A DNA stretch of 64,000 nucleotides from Fusobacterium ulcerans ATCC 49185 (GCF_900683735.1 NZ_LR215979.1:558001-622000), one strand, 5' to 3'; positions 44,590 to 54,092 are shown, numbered from the stretch's first letter. Translations and numbers: made by a program. The notes: generated from the sequence alone by a model not told the origin.

Positions 44590-45452
44590 TATTTTTTCTT
44601 CACCTCGCTTCTATTGATCCATGCCTGAGTGATACGGTCCATTAGAATAGCTACTATAACAACAGCAGTTCCTGCAACAAGACCACGGCCTATCTCAATA
44701 CGATTTACCCCTATAAGGACTTCCATACCTAGACCACTAGCACCAATCATTGAACATGTAACAACCATAGCCATAGCCATCATCAATGTCTGGTTTACAC
44801 CAGTCATGATGGTAGGAAGAGCTTGAGGTATTTGTACTTTCCATAATGTCTGAAATTTTGTAGAACCAAATGCTCTTGCAGCTTCAACCACTTCTTTATC
44901 TACTTGTCTGATACCATGACTTGTAAGTCGGATAACAGGAACTATAGCATATATTGTAGTAGCAATAACTGCTGGAGCTTTTCCAAGTCCAAAGAAAAGA
45001 ACTGCTGGAATAAGATAGACAAAGACAGGCATTGTCTGCATTGTATCAAGTATAGGTCTTACAAAACTGTTTATTTTCTCATTACCAGAAATTAATATTC
45101 CTATTGGGAATCCAAGCAAAAGAGATATAAATACAGCAGCAAGAACAATAGAAAGTGTATCATTCATTAAATCCCAAAGTCCAATTACTCCTATGAAAAA
45201 AAGCATACAGCTATAAAGTATTCCATTTCTTAATTTACCTGTAAGTCTCCATCCAGCAATGAATACAAGAAAAACAAGTACCCACCAAGGAATAAAATTA
45301 AGTATGGTCAATATACCACCTATCAATCCATTTAAAATATTTTTTATAACATTAAAAAATCCACTAAATTGAATACTAAAATTTTTAACAGTTTTATCAA
45401 TAAGAGCAACATCTATATTCAATTTGAAGGGGAAATTAAAAATCCAATCCAT
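44589..45452 (-). CDS. proW: Glycine betaine/L-proline ABC transporter, permease subunit
   Basis: The 287-residue membrane protein has about six hydrophobic segments and the binding-protein-dependent permease signature (EAARAFGSTKFQTLWKVQIPQA), which docks on the ATPase. Sequences such as RPILDTMQTMPVFVYLIPAV are typical of ProW/OpuAB. It lies between the substrate-binding lipoprotein and the ATPase genes. Confidence 0.93.
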   Translation of the reverse strand: MDWIFNFPFKLNIDVALIDKTVKNFSIQFSGFFNVIKNILNGLIGGILTILNFIPWWVLVFLVFIAGWRLTGKLRNGILYSCMLFFIGVIGLWDLMNDTLSIVLAAVFISLLLGFPIGILISGNEKINSFVRPILDTMQTMPVFVYLIPAVLFFGLGKAPAVIATTIYAIVPVIRLTSHGIRQVDKEVVEAARAFGSTKFQTLWKVQIPQALPTIMTGVNQTLMMAMAMVVTCSMIGASGLGMEVLIGVNRIEIGRGLVAGTAVVIVAILMDRITQAWINRSEVKKK

Positions 45453-45467
45453 AATGTCCTCCTGTTA

Positions 45468-46427
45468 TTAATTTAAAGCTTTTCTTACAGCTGCTGCTTT
45501 ATCAGCATCCAGCCATTGATCGATTAAGTTATCATTGTTTTTCAGAAGCCATTTAGCAGTAGCATTGTAGTTATCTCCAGTTTCCTGCATATGTGCTAAA
45601 GCTTCAGATGTCAATTTACTTGAAGTATGATATTTGCTAAGAAAAGCAGCAATTTCTGGAGATTTTTCTTTAAATTTATTACTTGCACCAATAGTTACTT
45701 TTACAGATGGACAAGCAGTTTTCCCTTCAAGAAATGCTTCAGCATTATATGGCTCATCTTCTAAAAGGACAAAATCATATTTACCTAACAACCAAGTTGG
45801 TTCCCAGTAATAGCCTACAATTGGTTCTTTCTTTTCATATGCTGCTGTAAAAGCAGCAGATAAGGCAGCATCTGAACCTGGTCTGAAATATACAAAATCC
45901 TTATCTAAACCATAAGCTTCATATTTTTTATACATAATATTATCTATTTCCCAACCTGGAATAGCACCATAAATACGTCCTTTTTCAGGATTTTCACTAT
46001 CTTTGAAAAGTTCTTTGTATTTAGGCAGATCTTTTACAGATTTAAGATCAGGAGCCATAGTTTCTATTACATATTTAGGAACATATATTCCTTGTCTGTT
46101 ATCATCAAAGTTAACCCCTAATTCTTGAAAAAGTCCAGCTTTTAGATCTGGGTAATAGCTAGGAATATTGTCAGTCCACTCTTCCATATGTATATCTATC
46201 TCACCACTTTTAATTGCTTCATGCAAAATAGGCGTAGAACCAGGAACTTCACTCCAAGTATATCCAAATGCGTTTTCTATAATAAAACCTGCAACAGCAT
46301 TGTGAACTTTATTACTGTCCCATCCTGCATCTGCAAAACGTACCTCTTTTTTATCACTTCCACCACATCCTAAGAATACTAATGTAAGAAAACCAGTGAA
46401 AATAAAAGTAAGTATTTTTTTCTTCAT
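45468..46427 (-). CDS. proX: Glycine betaine/proline-type substrate-binding lipoprotein
   Basis: The 319-residue protein begins with a lipoprotein signal peptide with lipobox FLGC (Cys at about residue 21). The mature OpuAC-type domain includes FADAGWDSNKVHNAVAGFI, the DIHMEEWTDNIP region and EPIVGYYWEPTWLLGKYD. Aromatic residues in the latter two commonly form the box for a quaternary ammonium group. An AGGAGG site precedes the ATG. It is the first gene of the operon, and its promoter lies within a long inverted repeat. Confidence 0.92.
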   Translation of the reverse strand: MKKKILTFIFTGFLTLVFLGCGGSDKKEVRFADAGWDSNKVHNAVAGFIIENAFGYTWSEVPGSTPILHEAIKSGEIDIHMEEWTDNIPSYYPDLKAGLFQELGVNFDDNRQGIYVPKYVIETMAPDLKSVKDLPKYKELFKDSENPEKGRIYGAIPGWEIDNIMYKKYEAYGLDKDFVYFRPGSDAALSAAFTAAYEKKEPIVGYYWEPTWLLGKYDFVLLEDEPYNAEAFLEGKTACPSVKVTIGASNKFKEKSPEIAAFLSKYHTSSKLTSEALAHMQETGDNYNATAKWLLKNNDNLIDQWLDADKAAAVRKALN

Positions 46428-46499
46428 ATAAAACCTCCTCTTGTGAATTAAAACTTATATTAATTTATTATTCGACTATAAACAAAAAATTCTTTTTTT

Positions 46500-46544
46500 A
46501 AAAGTAACAACTTTATTTTATAACTAAGTTGTTACTTTTGTCAA
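46500..46544 (-). promoter_or_regulatory. opu promoter embedded in a perfect 14-bp inverted repeat (probable operator)
   Basis: AAAAGTAACAACTT at 46500-46513 and its exact reverse complement at 46526-46539 are 12 bases apart. On the minus strand a promoter TTGACA (46539-46544), 16-base spacer and TATAAA (46517-46522) overlaps it. One arm fills the spacer, the -10 sits between the arms, and the second arm covers the expected start site. A regulator dimer bound here would block polymerase. The site also lies upstream of pepF on the plus strand. Confidence 0.7.
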
Positions 46545-46610
46545 GATTTTTTTGTAAAAGTATGCTATAATAAAAAAGTATATGATTAGTAATAATAGGG
46601 GGTAAAGACT

Positions 46611-46751
46611 ATAAAAAAGATATTTGTAATTGGATTTTTAGCTGCACTCATAGGTGCAAAATTTTATTTTCAAAATGAAGGAAAGGGAAAAGAAAATCAT
46701 AATAATGAAGATATAAAAATAGAAAAACAAGAAGAGAAAGAAGGAGAAAAA
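46611..46751 (+). other. In-frame N-terminal membrane-anchor extension of pepF without a standard start codon
   Basis: Upstream of the pepF ATG, 47 in-frame codons are open. They encode KKIFVIGFLAALIGAKFYF and then a charged Lys/Glu/Asn linker, which looks like a signal anchor. An AGGGGG ribosome site at 46597-46602 is 8 bases before an ATA codon at 46611, exactly where a start would be expected. An in-frame TAG at 46596 bounds it, and no ATG, GTG or TTG lies between. Either ATA is used or an original ATG was lost. Confidence 0.55.
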
Positions 46752-48590
46752 ATGGAAAAGAAAATTTTAAAAAGGGAAGATATAGATAAAAAATATAAAT
46801 GGAATTTAGAAGAATATTATCCAAATTGGGAAGCATGGAACAGAGAACTTGAGCAAACAAAAGAATTAATGAAAAAAGTTCCGGAATATAAAGGGAAAAT
46901 AAAATATAGTTCTGAAAAATTTACAGAAATGATTCAATTGGAAGAAAAAATAGGCAGAACAATAGAAAAATTGTATATATATCCATATATGTTGAAAGAC
47001 ATTAATTCAAAAGATGAAATAGCTTCTATAAAATTACAGGAAATAATGGCAATACTTACAGAATATTCTGTGGCTACTTCTTGGATGACACCTGAAATAT
47101 TGGAAATATCAAAAGAAACAATGGAAAAATGGATAGAAAAAAATCAAATTTTACAAGAACATAAATTTAGTTTGATGGAAATATATAGATTACAAGGGCA
47201 TGTATTAGATGAAGGAAAAGAAAAACTCTTATCTTATTATGGGCAATATATGGGAGCTCCAGATGATATATATGGAGAACTTTCTATTTCAGATATAAAA
47301 TGGAATGAAGTAGAGCTTTCAGATGGTTATAAAGGACCAGTGACTAATGGTATTTATTCAAAAGTTTTATCTACTAACAGAAATCAAGAAGATAGAAAAA
47401 AAGCTTTTGAAGCTTTATATGGATCATATGATGCTAATAAAAATACTTATGGAGCTATATATAGATCACTTCTTCAAAGAGATGTAGCTTCATCAAAAGC
47501 TAGAAATTATAATTCTACACTAGATAAGGCTCTTGAACCTAAAAATGTGCCATCTGAAGTATTTGAAACACTTTTGAAATCAGCAATAGATAATAATGCA
47601 CCACTTCAAAGATATGTAAAACTTAGACAAAAAGCTTTAGGATTAGAAAATTACCATTATTATGATAATAGTATCAATATTGTTGATTATAATAAAGAAT
47701 TTTCATATGATACAGCAAGAGAGATGGTATTAAATTCAATAGCTCCATTAGGAAAAGACTATAGTGAAAAAATGAATAAAGCTCTTAGTGAAGGTTGGAT
47801 AGATGTATATGAAACTGAGAACAAAAGAAGTGGAGCTTATTCAATTGGAATTTATGATGTTCATCCATATATGCTTTTAAATTATCAGTCTACTATGAAT
47901 GATGTATTTACATTAGCACATGAGCTTGGACATACAATGCATACAATACTTTCTAATGAAAACCAGCCATATGCTTCTTCTAACTATACAATATTTGTAG
48001 CTGAAGTAGCATCAACATTTAATGAAAGACTTATGCTTGATTATATGATAAAAAATAGTGATGATCCAAAAGAAAAAATAGCATTACTGGAACAAGCTTT
48101 GGGAAATATAGTAGGGACTTTCTATATTCAGACTTTATTTGCTAACTATGAATATCAGGCTCATAAATTAGTAGAAGAAGGAAAAGCAGTAACACCAGAT
48201 GTATTAAGTGGAATAATGAATAATCTGTTTAAACAATATTTTGGAGAAACTCTTACTATGGATGAACTTCAAAAAATAGTTTGGGCAAGAATACCACATT
48301 TTTATAATTCACCATATTATGTATATCAGTATGCAACAAGCTTTGCTTCATCAGCAAATTTATATGACAGAATAACTAATGAAAAATATAAAATAGAAGA
48401 AAGAGGAGCAGCAACTTCTGCATATCTTGAACTATTAAAATCAGGTGGAAACGATCACCCAATGAATCAGCTGAAAAAAGCTGGGGTAGATTTGGAAAAA
48501 GAGGAGAGCTTCCATGCAGTAGCAAAAGAATTTGATAGACTGCTGGATCAACTGGAATCTGAGCTTGAAAAATTAGAAAACAACAAGTAA
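46752..48590 (+). CDS. pepF: Oligoendopeptidase F (M3 metallopeptidase)
   Basis: PepF cleaves short peptides of about 7-17 residues. The 612-residue protein has the M3B zinc motif HELGH at residues 390-394, with the third ligand Glu in FVAEVASTFNE about 28 residues on, and the family C-terminus. The ATG at 46752 has its own good ribosome site (GAAGGAGA). Translation from here gives a normal-length cytoplasmic enzyme. An upstream in-frame anchor segment could make a longer membrane-bound form (see 46611-46751). Confidence 0.93.
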   Translation: MEKKILKREDIDKKYKWNLEEYYPNWEAWNRELEQTKELMKKVPEYKGKIKYSSEKFTEMIQLEEKIGRTIEKLYIYPYMLKDINSKDEIASIKLQEIMAILTEYSVATSWMTPEILEISKETMEKWIEKNQILQEHKFSLMEIYRLQGHVLDEGKEKLLSYYGQYMGAPDDIYGELSISDIKWNEVELSDGYKGPVTNGIYSKVLSTNRNQEDRKKAFEALYGSYDANKNTYGAIYRSLLQRDVASSKARNYNSTLDKALEPKNVPSEVFETLLKSAIDNNAPLQRYVKLRQKALGLENYHYYDNSINIVDYNKEFSYDTAREMVLNSIAPLGKDYSEKMNKALSEGWIDVYETENKRSGAYSIGIYDVHPYMLLNYQSTMNDVFTLAHELGHTMHTILSNENQPYASSNYTIFVAEVASTFNERLMLDYMIKNSDDPKEKIALLEQALGNIVGTFYIQTLFANYEYQAHKLVEEGKAVTPDVLSGIMNNLFKQYFGETLTMDELQKIVWARIPHFYNSPYYVYQYATSFASSANLYDRITNEKYKIEERGAATSAYLELLKSGGNDHPMNQLKKAGVDLEKEESFHAVAKEFDRLLDQLESELEKLENNK

Positions 48591-48719
48591 AATTTAGGAA
48601 TAAAACAGGAAGCAGAATAGGAAATAAAAGTTATAATATTTGATGTTGATATTAAAAATGGCATCAATATCTCAATTAAATAAGAATCTGCTCCATAGAA
48701 GAAATATGAATAATAAAAA

Positions 48720-48770
48720 AGAGTGTCTCAAAGATTGGATATAAATCCTGTTTAAGAGGCACTCTTTTAT
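48720..48770. terminator. Terminator between convergent pepF and DMT transporter genes
   Basis: AGAGTGTCTC (48720-48729) pairs with GAGGCACTCT (48756-48765) with one G-U pair; a T run follows on the plus side and an A run precedes. Confidence 0.75.
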
Positions 48771-48781
48771 TTTTATTTTAT

Positions 48782-49705
48782 TTATTCCTGAATAAAACTA
48801 TTAACCATCATTCCAATAGCTACTAAGATTATTCCAACTATTCCTAAAGTAGTAGGGACAGTGTCATGGAAAACAAGAATACCTCCTGAGAGAGTGAATA
48901 TAAGCTCTCCAACCTGTGTAGATTCTACAACAGCAAGTTTGTGAGTATCTCCTTTAACCATATCAGTAGCTTTGAAAAACATTATTGTGGCAATAACTCC
49001 AGATGAGACAGCAACAATAAAAGATTGAATAAGCTGATTATGGCTTGGAGGTCCTGTCTGCACAAAACCAAATATTACAATGATTATCCAGAATGGAATA
49101 CTGCATAATGTCATTCCAAATACCCTTTGAAGAGTACTCAATCTGTTGCTGCATAATTCCATCATTTTACGGTTTCCCAGTGGATAAGAAAATGCTGCAA
49201 AAAGAACAGGAACAACCACAAAAAGACTGTCAATGATAGATATTTTTTTAGCTTCTTCAGAAAGCATAAGAAATATACCAGTCAAAATAACAAGAGAAAC
49301 AAGCAGAAACTTTTTTGGAATATGGCTTCTTATTTTTTTCCCATCAACTATTGTGTAAAAAAATGGAGACATAAGAGCACCAGCAATAATAGTCAACTGC
49401 CATGTTCCTGCTACCAGCCATGAAGCTCCATATGCTGAAGCAAAACTTAAAGGAGCATAAAAGAATCCAAAACCTACAGTACTCCATATAAACCATGAAA
49501 CAGGATTTTTTTTGATATCTTCAATAACTGGGGATAATTGTTTTTTTGTTGCTACTATACAAAATAAAATAGGAAGCATAAAGAGATATCTTAAAGATGA
49601 ACTCCAATACCAGCTTCCTCCTCCTATATTCATCTGTCTATTAAGGACAAATGTAAAGGAAAAGAAAAAAGAGGCTCCTATTCCAAATAAAAGTGCTTTT
49701 TTCAT
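48782..49705 (-). CDS. DMT-superfamily transporter, EmrE-like multidrug/metabolite exporter type
   Basis: The 307-residue protein has about ten hydrophobic segments in two EamA-like halves. The N-terminal GIGASFFFSFTFVLNRQMN and the following WYWSSSLRYLFMLPILF match a family often annotated as multidrug resistance efflux transporter. The substrate is unknown. A TAGGAGA site precedes the ATG. It is the last of four close minus-strand genes. Confidence 0.8.
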   Translation of the reverse strand: MKKALLFGIGASFFFSFTFVLNRQMNIGGGSWYWSSSLRYLFMLPILFCIVATKKQLSPVIEDIKKNPVSWFIWSTVGFGFFYAPLSFASAYGASWLVAGTWQLTIIAGALMSPFFYTIVDGKKIRSHIPKKFLLVSLVILTGIFLMLSEEAKKISIIDSLFVVVPVLFAAFSYPLGNRKMMELCSNRLSTLQRVFGMTLCSIPFWIIIVIFGFVQTGPPSHNQLIQSFIVAVSSGVIATIMFFKATDMVKGDTHKLAVVESTQVGELIFTLSGGILVFHDTVPTTLGIVGIILVAIGMMVNSFIQE

Positions 49706-49725
49706 TTTATTCTCCTATTAAAAAT

Positions 49726-51039
49726 CTACTTTAAAATAAGTTCAATTTTATCTATTCTATTTTCTTTTATACTTTTTATTTTAAATATAATATCATTTAC
49801 TTCTATTTCTTTATCAAGATATGTATCATCAGGTATTTCACCTAATATGTCTATTAGATATCCTGATATAGTATTGTGATTTTTAGAAATAATATCTATA
49901 TCAAGGTTGTCTATAAGGTCATCTATAGAATAAATTCCATCAACTAAGTAAATATGATTATCAATTTTTTCAAGTTTAGGTTCATTATCATCATACTCAT
50001 CATCAATATTTCCCATTACTTCTTCTACAAGGTCTTCCATAGTTACTATTCCAGAGAAGCCACCATATTCATCTATAAGTATAGCAATATATTTTTTAGA
50101 TTTCTGCATTTCCTTAAATAATGTATCTATATTTTTACTCTCAGGAACAAGATAAGGTTTACGAAGTATAGAACGAATATCTACATTTTCAAAGCCTTTA
50201 TTTCTTGCTTCTAAAATAAGGTCTTTTATATAAAGGACACCTATAATATTGTCAATATCCTCTTCATATACAGGTATTCTAGAATGCTTAGTTGAAAGCA
50301 GTTCATCTAAATACTCAGTAATAGAAGCATCAATATCAATAGAATAGACATCTGTTCTTGGAATCATTATTTCTGAAGCTAGGATATCATCAAATTCAAA
50401 TATAGAATTTATCATTTCTTTTTCAGTTTCATTAAATACTCCATTAGCTTGTCCAACTTCTACCATAGATCTTATTTCTTCTTTGGAAATATTTTCTTCA
50501 AGATTTTCAGCTTTCATTCCTAAAATCTGAAGAACAAAATTTGTAGAAAAAGACAGAAGTTTGATAAATGGTGAAGTAAGTTTTGAAATAAATAAAACAG
50601 GTTTTACAGTAAATAGACTTACTATTTCAGCTTTTTGCAAAGCAATACGTTTAGGTACAAGTTCACCAAAAACTAAAGTAAAAAATGAAAGAATAATAGT
50701 AACTATAATAATTGCAATTGTTTCTCCATAAGGAATTCCTAATTTTGTCATGATAGCATTTAAAGGATAGGAGAAACTAGTAGCAGCAGAAGCACTTGCT
50801 AAAAATCCTGAAAGTGTGATTGCTACTTGTATAGTAGATAAAAATCTTGTAGGTTCTTTTAAAAGTTCCTGAAGAAGCTGAGCATTTTTATTTCCCTCTT
50901 CAGCAAGTATTTTAATCTTATTTTTATTCACAGAAACTGTAGCCATTTCTGCACCAGCAAAAAAAGCATTTGCAATAGTTAAAATTAAAAGAAATAATAA
51001 TTGAGATATGACGTTGGTCGTACCAGGTGTTTCATCCAT
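49726..51039 (-). CDS. CNNM/HlyC-CorC family membrane protein (DUF21 and CBS domains)
   Basis: The 437-residue protein has a DUF21/CNNM membrane domain (about residues 10-185), a CBS pair (about 205-335, with IMIPRTDVYSIDIDAS and FSGIVTMEDLVEEVMG) and a C-terminal CorC_HlyC domain. The old name hemolysin is misleading; relatives act in magnesium or cobalt export or sodium-coupled magnesium transport. A TAGGAGGA site precedes the ATG. Confidence 0.9.
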   Translation of the reverse strand: MDETPGTTNVISQLLFLLILTIANAFFAGAEMATVSVNKNKIKILAEEGNKNAQLLQELLKEPTRFLSTIQVAITLSGFLASASAATSFSYPLNAIMTKLGIPYGETIAIIIVTIILSFFTLVFGELVPKRIALQKAEIVSLFTVKPVLFISKLTSPFIKLLSFSTNFVLQILGMKAENLEENISKEEIRSMVEVGQANGVFNETEKEMINSIFEFDDILASEIMIPRTDVYSIDIDASITEYLDELLSTKHSRIPVYEEDIDNIIGVLYIKDLILEARNKGFENVDIRSILRKPYLVPESKNIDTLFKEMQKSKKYIAILIDEYGGFSGIVTMEDLVEEVMGNIDDEYDDNEPKLEKIDNHIYLVDGIYSIDDLIDNLDIDIISKNHNTISGYLIDILGEIPDDTYLDKEIEVNDIIFKIKSIKENRIDKIELILK

Positions 51040-51124
51040 AAAAAAATCCTCCTAAAATAATTGATTTAAATTAAGAGGATTTTATCAAATTTAATAATAA
51101 AAGTCAAAGTATATTTATAAAATT

Positions 51125-51490
51125 TTATTTGAAGATATAATTAGATTGTTTTAAAATTTCTACTGCTTTATCAAATTTATCAGCTTTTAAAAGAATATAG
51201 TCTGTATTGTATGTAGAAACAGCAAATATACTTATTCCATTATCAGCAAGAATAGTAGAGATTTTAGCAAGTATACCAATCAATGAAAAATCTAAAACTC
51301 CTTCTATTCTAAAACCTTTCCAGTTGTTGTCACATTCAATATATTCTTGAGGAACATACTTAGTAGAACATACTAATGAAAGCTCTTCATCAGTTTTTCC
51401 AATGAAAATAAATTCATCCTCATAGTTTATATCATTTAGATTTTTTATCTTACAGATGGAAAAATCATTAGGTAAAATTTTTAAATTCAT
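51125..51490 (-). CDS. ACT-domain protein
   Basis: The 121-residue protein carries an ACT fold in its C-terminal half (GVLDFSLIGILAKISTILADNGISIFAVSTYNTDYILLK). The first half, with DEELSLVCSTKYVP, resembles the small ACT_7/CASTOR-like proteins. ACT domains usually bind amino acids, so this may be a free-standing amino-acid sensor; this is inference. It begins 10 bases after a DMT transporter gene, and an AAGGAGG site supports the start. The pairing with a metabolite exporter fits ligand-linked control. Confidence 0.82.
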   Translation of the reverse strand: MNLKILPNDFSICKIKNLNDINYEDEFIFIGKTDEELSLVCSTKYVPQEYIECDNNWKGFRIEGVLDFSLIGILAKISTILADNGISIFAVSTYNTDYILLKADKFDKAVEILKQSNYIFK

Positions 51491-51499
51491 AAAACCTCC

Positions 51500-52384
51500 T
51501 TATAAAAAAAATAAAGCAATTCCAATAACAGAAACAAATGCTCCAGCTATCTCTCTAATTTTTACTTTTTCTTTGAAAACAATTATAGAAATTGGAATTA
51601 CTATAATTGGACTAATAGAAGAAAAAGTAGAGGCAACACCAGCATTTATTAAATTAAATGCAGAAATAAGAAAAGTGATACCAACAGTAGCTGTAACAGT
51701 ACCTAATAAAATAAGTCCCATAAGTTTTTTGTCAGTAAAAGAGAAAAATATTCTTCCCCATTTTTTCTTAAATGTGAGATAAAATAAAAATACTCCCATA
51801 GCACAAATCATTCGTATTTGCGTAGATGAACTAGGATCATATCCCCTTGCCCCTATTTTTGTAAAGATGTTGCCAAGAGCTTCTAAAATAACTGCAGTTG
51901 TAATAAAGGCTATTCCTTTAGGAGAAAGCTTCTTATCTTCTAGATTTTCACTTTTAGGTTTTAATACTACCATAAGGACTCCAGAACATGTGATAAACAT
52001 AGCTAATGTCTGAATTAGTGTAAGAGATTCCCCAAGGAACAAAAATCCAAATAAACCTACAATAAGAGGAGTCATTGTCATAAAGAGCATACATATTCTT
52101 GCCCCTATGAGGATATAAGACTCATAAAGAAACATATCTCCAAGAAAAAGTCCAATTATTCCAGAAATACTCAAGAAAGTCCAATTGTGTAATGTAGAAT
52201 CAGTTGGGAAAAATACCCCCCTTGAGAGAAATGTAACTGAACCAAGCATAATTATTCCCATAATAAGTCTTATTACATTAACTGTTACACTGTCAGCTTT
52301 CTTAGAAGCTGCTTCAAAAAATATAGAGCTAAATGCCCAACCAAAAGCTGTTATTAAAGCATAGAGTTCCCCCAAATAATTCAT
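51500..52384 (-). CDS. EamA-family DMT transporter
   Basis: The 294-residue protein has ten hydrophobic segments in two EamA repeats (for example GWAFSSIFFEAASK and, in the second half, LLGTVTATVGITFLISAFNLINAGVASTFSS in pieces). PIIVIPISIIVFKE is typical of the end of the second repeat. Such carriers export amino acids or other metabolites; the substrate is unknown. The ACT-domain gene follows closely, so the two may be one operon. Confidence 0.85.
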   Translation of the reverse strand: MNYLGELYALITAFGWAFSSIFFEAASKKADSVTVNVIRLIMGIIMLGSVTFLSRGVFFPTDSTLHNWTFLSISGIIGLFLGDMFLYESYILIGARICMLFMTMTPLIVGLFGFLFLGESLTLIQTLAMFITCSGVLMVVLKPKSENLEDKKLSPKGIAFITTAVILEALGNIFTKIGARGYDPSSSTQIRMICAMGVFLFYLTFKKKWGRIFFSFTDKKLMGLILLGTVTATVGITFLISAFNLINAGVASTFSSISPIIVIPISIIVFKEKVKIREIAGAFVSVIGIALFFL

Positions 52385-52458
52385 TTTTTCCTCCTATTTT
52401 TTTATTTGTTAAGATACATTATAGTATATTTTTTAAAAAATAAAAAGAGAAATAAAAA

Positions 52459-52486
52459 AGAACCTGATTTTAATCATCAGGTTCTT
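52459..52486 (-). terminator. Terminator after the AbgT gene
   Basis: AAGAACCTGA (52459-52468) pairs with TCAGGTTCTT (52477-52486). On the minus strand TTTTTTATTT follows. Confidence 0.85.
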
Positions 52487-52493
52487 AAATTTA

Positions 52494-54047
52494 TTATCCT
52501 AACATTTTGCTGAATTCAATAAATACTCCTGGTCCAATTGGTAATCCAAAAGCAAACCAGATAGCTAAAAGGATAGTCCATCCAAGTAAGAAACAAATTG
52601 AGAATGGAAGCATCATTGAAATAAGAGTTCCCATACCAGAATCTTTATCATATTTTTGCATGAAAGCAACTATCATTGCAAAGTAAGACATTAATGGAGA
52701 AATGATATTTGTAGATGAATCTCCAATTCTGTAAGCAGCTTGAGTAAATTCAGGTGAGTAGTTAAGTTCCATAAGCATTGGAACGAATACTGGAGCCATG
52801 ATTGCCCATTTAGCTGATGCAGAACCCATAAATAGATTAATGAATGCAGTGAATAGAACGAATCCAAGAATTAATGGTAATCCTGTAAATCCTATTGATT
52901 TAAGAGTGTCAGCTCCTTTAACTGCAAGGATAGTTCCTAGATTTGTATACCCAAAGTATGCTATAAATTGAGAAGCTGTAAATGCAAGGGCCATATATCC
53001 ACCCATTCCAGCAAGAGCTTTGCCCATAAGTTTAGCAACATCTTTATCACTTTTTAAAGTTTTAGCTGTAAATCCATAAGCTAATCCAGGAAGTAAGAAG
53101 AAGAACATCATTGCTGGAATAAGTCCAGAAGAAGTCCAAGCTTTTAAGCTTCCATCAATTTTTAATACAGCATTAGCTGGCAAAGTAAGAACTAACATAA
53201 CTGCAAGGTAAGCAAGAACAACTAGACCAGCAGCTCTCAATCCTTTTCTTTCAAGATCAGTTAATTCTTTCATGTCATGCTCAACATCACCATGATAAGG
53301 ACCAAGTCTAGGTTCTACTATTTTTTCAGTGATAATAGTACCTAAAGCAGTGATGATAAATGTAGATACAAACATGAAATAGTAGTTAGCAGTTGCAGCA
53401 ACAAAATAATCAGGTCTGATAAGTCTTGCAGCTTCTGTAGTAATACCTCCAAGTAATGGGTCAGTAGTTCCTAGTAAAAGGTTAGCAGAGAATCCTCCTG
53501 ATACTCCAGCAAACGCAGCAGCTAATCCAGCTAGTGGATGTCTTCCAAATGAAAGGAAAATAACTGCTCCTAAAGGAACAAGTACAACATATCCAGCATC
53601 AGATGCAACGTTAGACATAACTCCAGCAAAAACAACTATAGCAGTTATAGCTCTTCTTGGAGTTCCCATAACAACTTTTTTGATGGTAGAAGACATAAGT
53701 CCGCTTCCTTCACAAACTCCAATACCAATGATACCTACAAGAACTGTACCTAATGGAGCAAACCCTGTAAAGTTTTTAACCATAGAGTTAAATATATATC
53801 TTATACCAGCAGCATTAGTTAAAGACTTAACAGTAACTGTTATTTCTTCAAAGTTTCCAGTTTTTTTGTTTAAAGCATTGTAAGTAGCAGATACACCCAT
53901 TTTTTCAGTAATTCCAGATACTATAATAATAGTTAAACAGAATAACACAAAAAGTGTCACTGGATGTGGAAGTTTATTTCCACCAACTTCGATGAAATCA
54001 AGGAACTTGTTAAAAAAGCCCTTTTTTTCTTGCTTCATTTGATTCAT
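52494..54047 (-). CDS. AbgT-family transporter (p-aminobenzoyl-glutamate type)
   Basis: The 517-residue membrane protein matches the AbgT family: GNKLPHPVTLFVLFC near the N-terminus, SNVASDAGYVVLVPLGA, LAGLAAAFAGVSGGFSANLL, GSASAKWAIMAPVFVPML and a conserved RIGDSSTNIISPLMSYFA. AbgT imports p-aminobenzoyl-glutamate; a relative, MtrF, exports sulfonamides. I take the ATG at 54047, which follows GGGAGGA; a longer frame adds 14 atypical residues. No peptidase partner (abgA/abgB) is adjacent. Confidence 0.9.
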   Translation of the reverse strand: MNQMKQEKKGFFNKFLDFIEVGGNKLPHPVTLFVLFCLTIIIVSGITEKMGVSATYNALNKKTGNFEEITVTVKSLTNAAGIRYIFNSMVKNFTGFAPLGTVLVGIIGIGVCEGSGLMSSTIKKVVMGTPRRAITAIVVFAGVMSNVASDAGYVVLVPLGAVIFLSFGRHPLAGLAAAFAGVSGGFSANLLLGTTDPLLGGITTEAARLIRPDYFVAATANYYFMFVSTFIITALGTIITEKIVEPRLGPYHGDVEHDMKELTDLERKGLRAAGLVVLAYLAVMLVLTLPANAVLKIDGSLKAWTSSGLIPAMMFFFLLPGLAYGFTAKTLKSDKDVAKLMGKALAGMGGYMALAFTASQFIAYFGYTNLGTILAVKGADTLKSIGFTGLPLILGFVLFTAFINLFMGSASAKWAIMAPVFVPMLMELNYSPEFTQAAYRIGDSSTNIISPLMSYFAMIVAFMQKYDKDSGMGTLISMMLPFSICFLLGWTILLAIWFAFGLPIGPGVFIEFSKMLG

Positions 54048-54076
54048 AAAATCCTCCCTAAAACTTATTCTTGACC

Positions 54077-54092
54077 TTTTTGATATCAAAAA
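54077..54092 (-). promoter_or_regulatory. 16-bp palindrome TTTTTGATATCAAAAA in the abgT leader
   Basis: A perfect palindrome lies between the abgT promoter and its start codon, 30 bases before the ATG. It could be a repressor site, but A/T palindromes arise easily by chance here. Confidence 0.4.
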
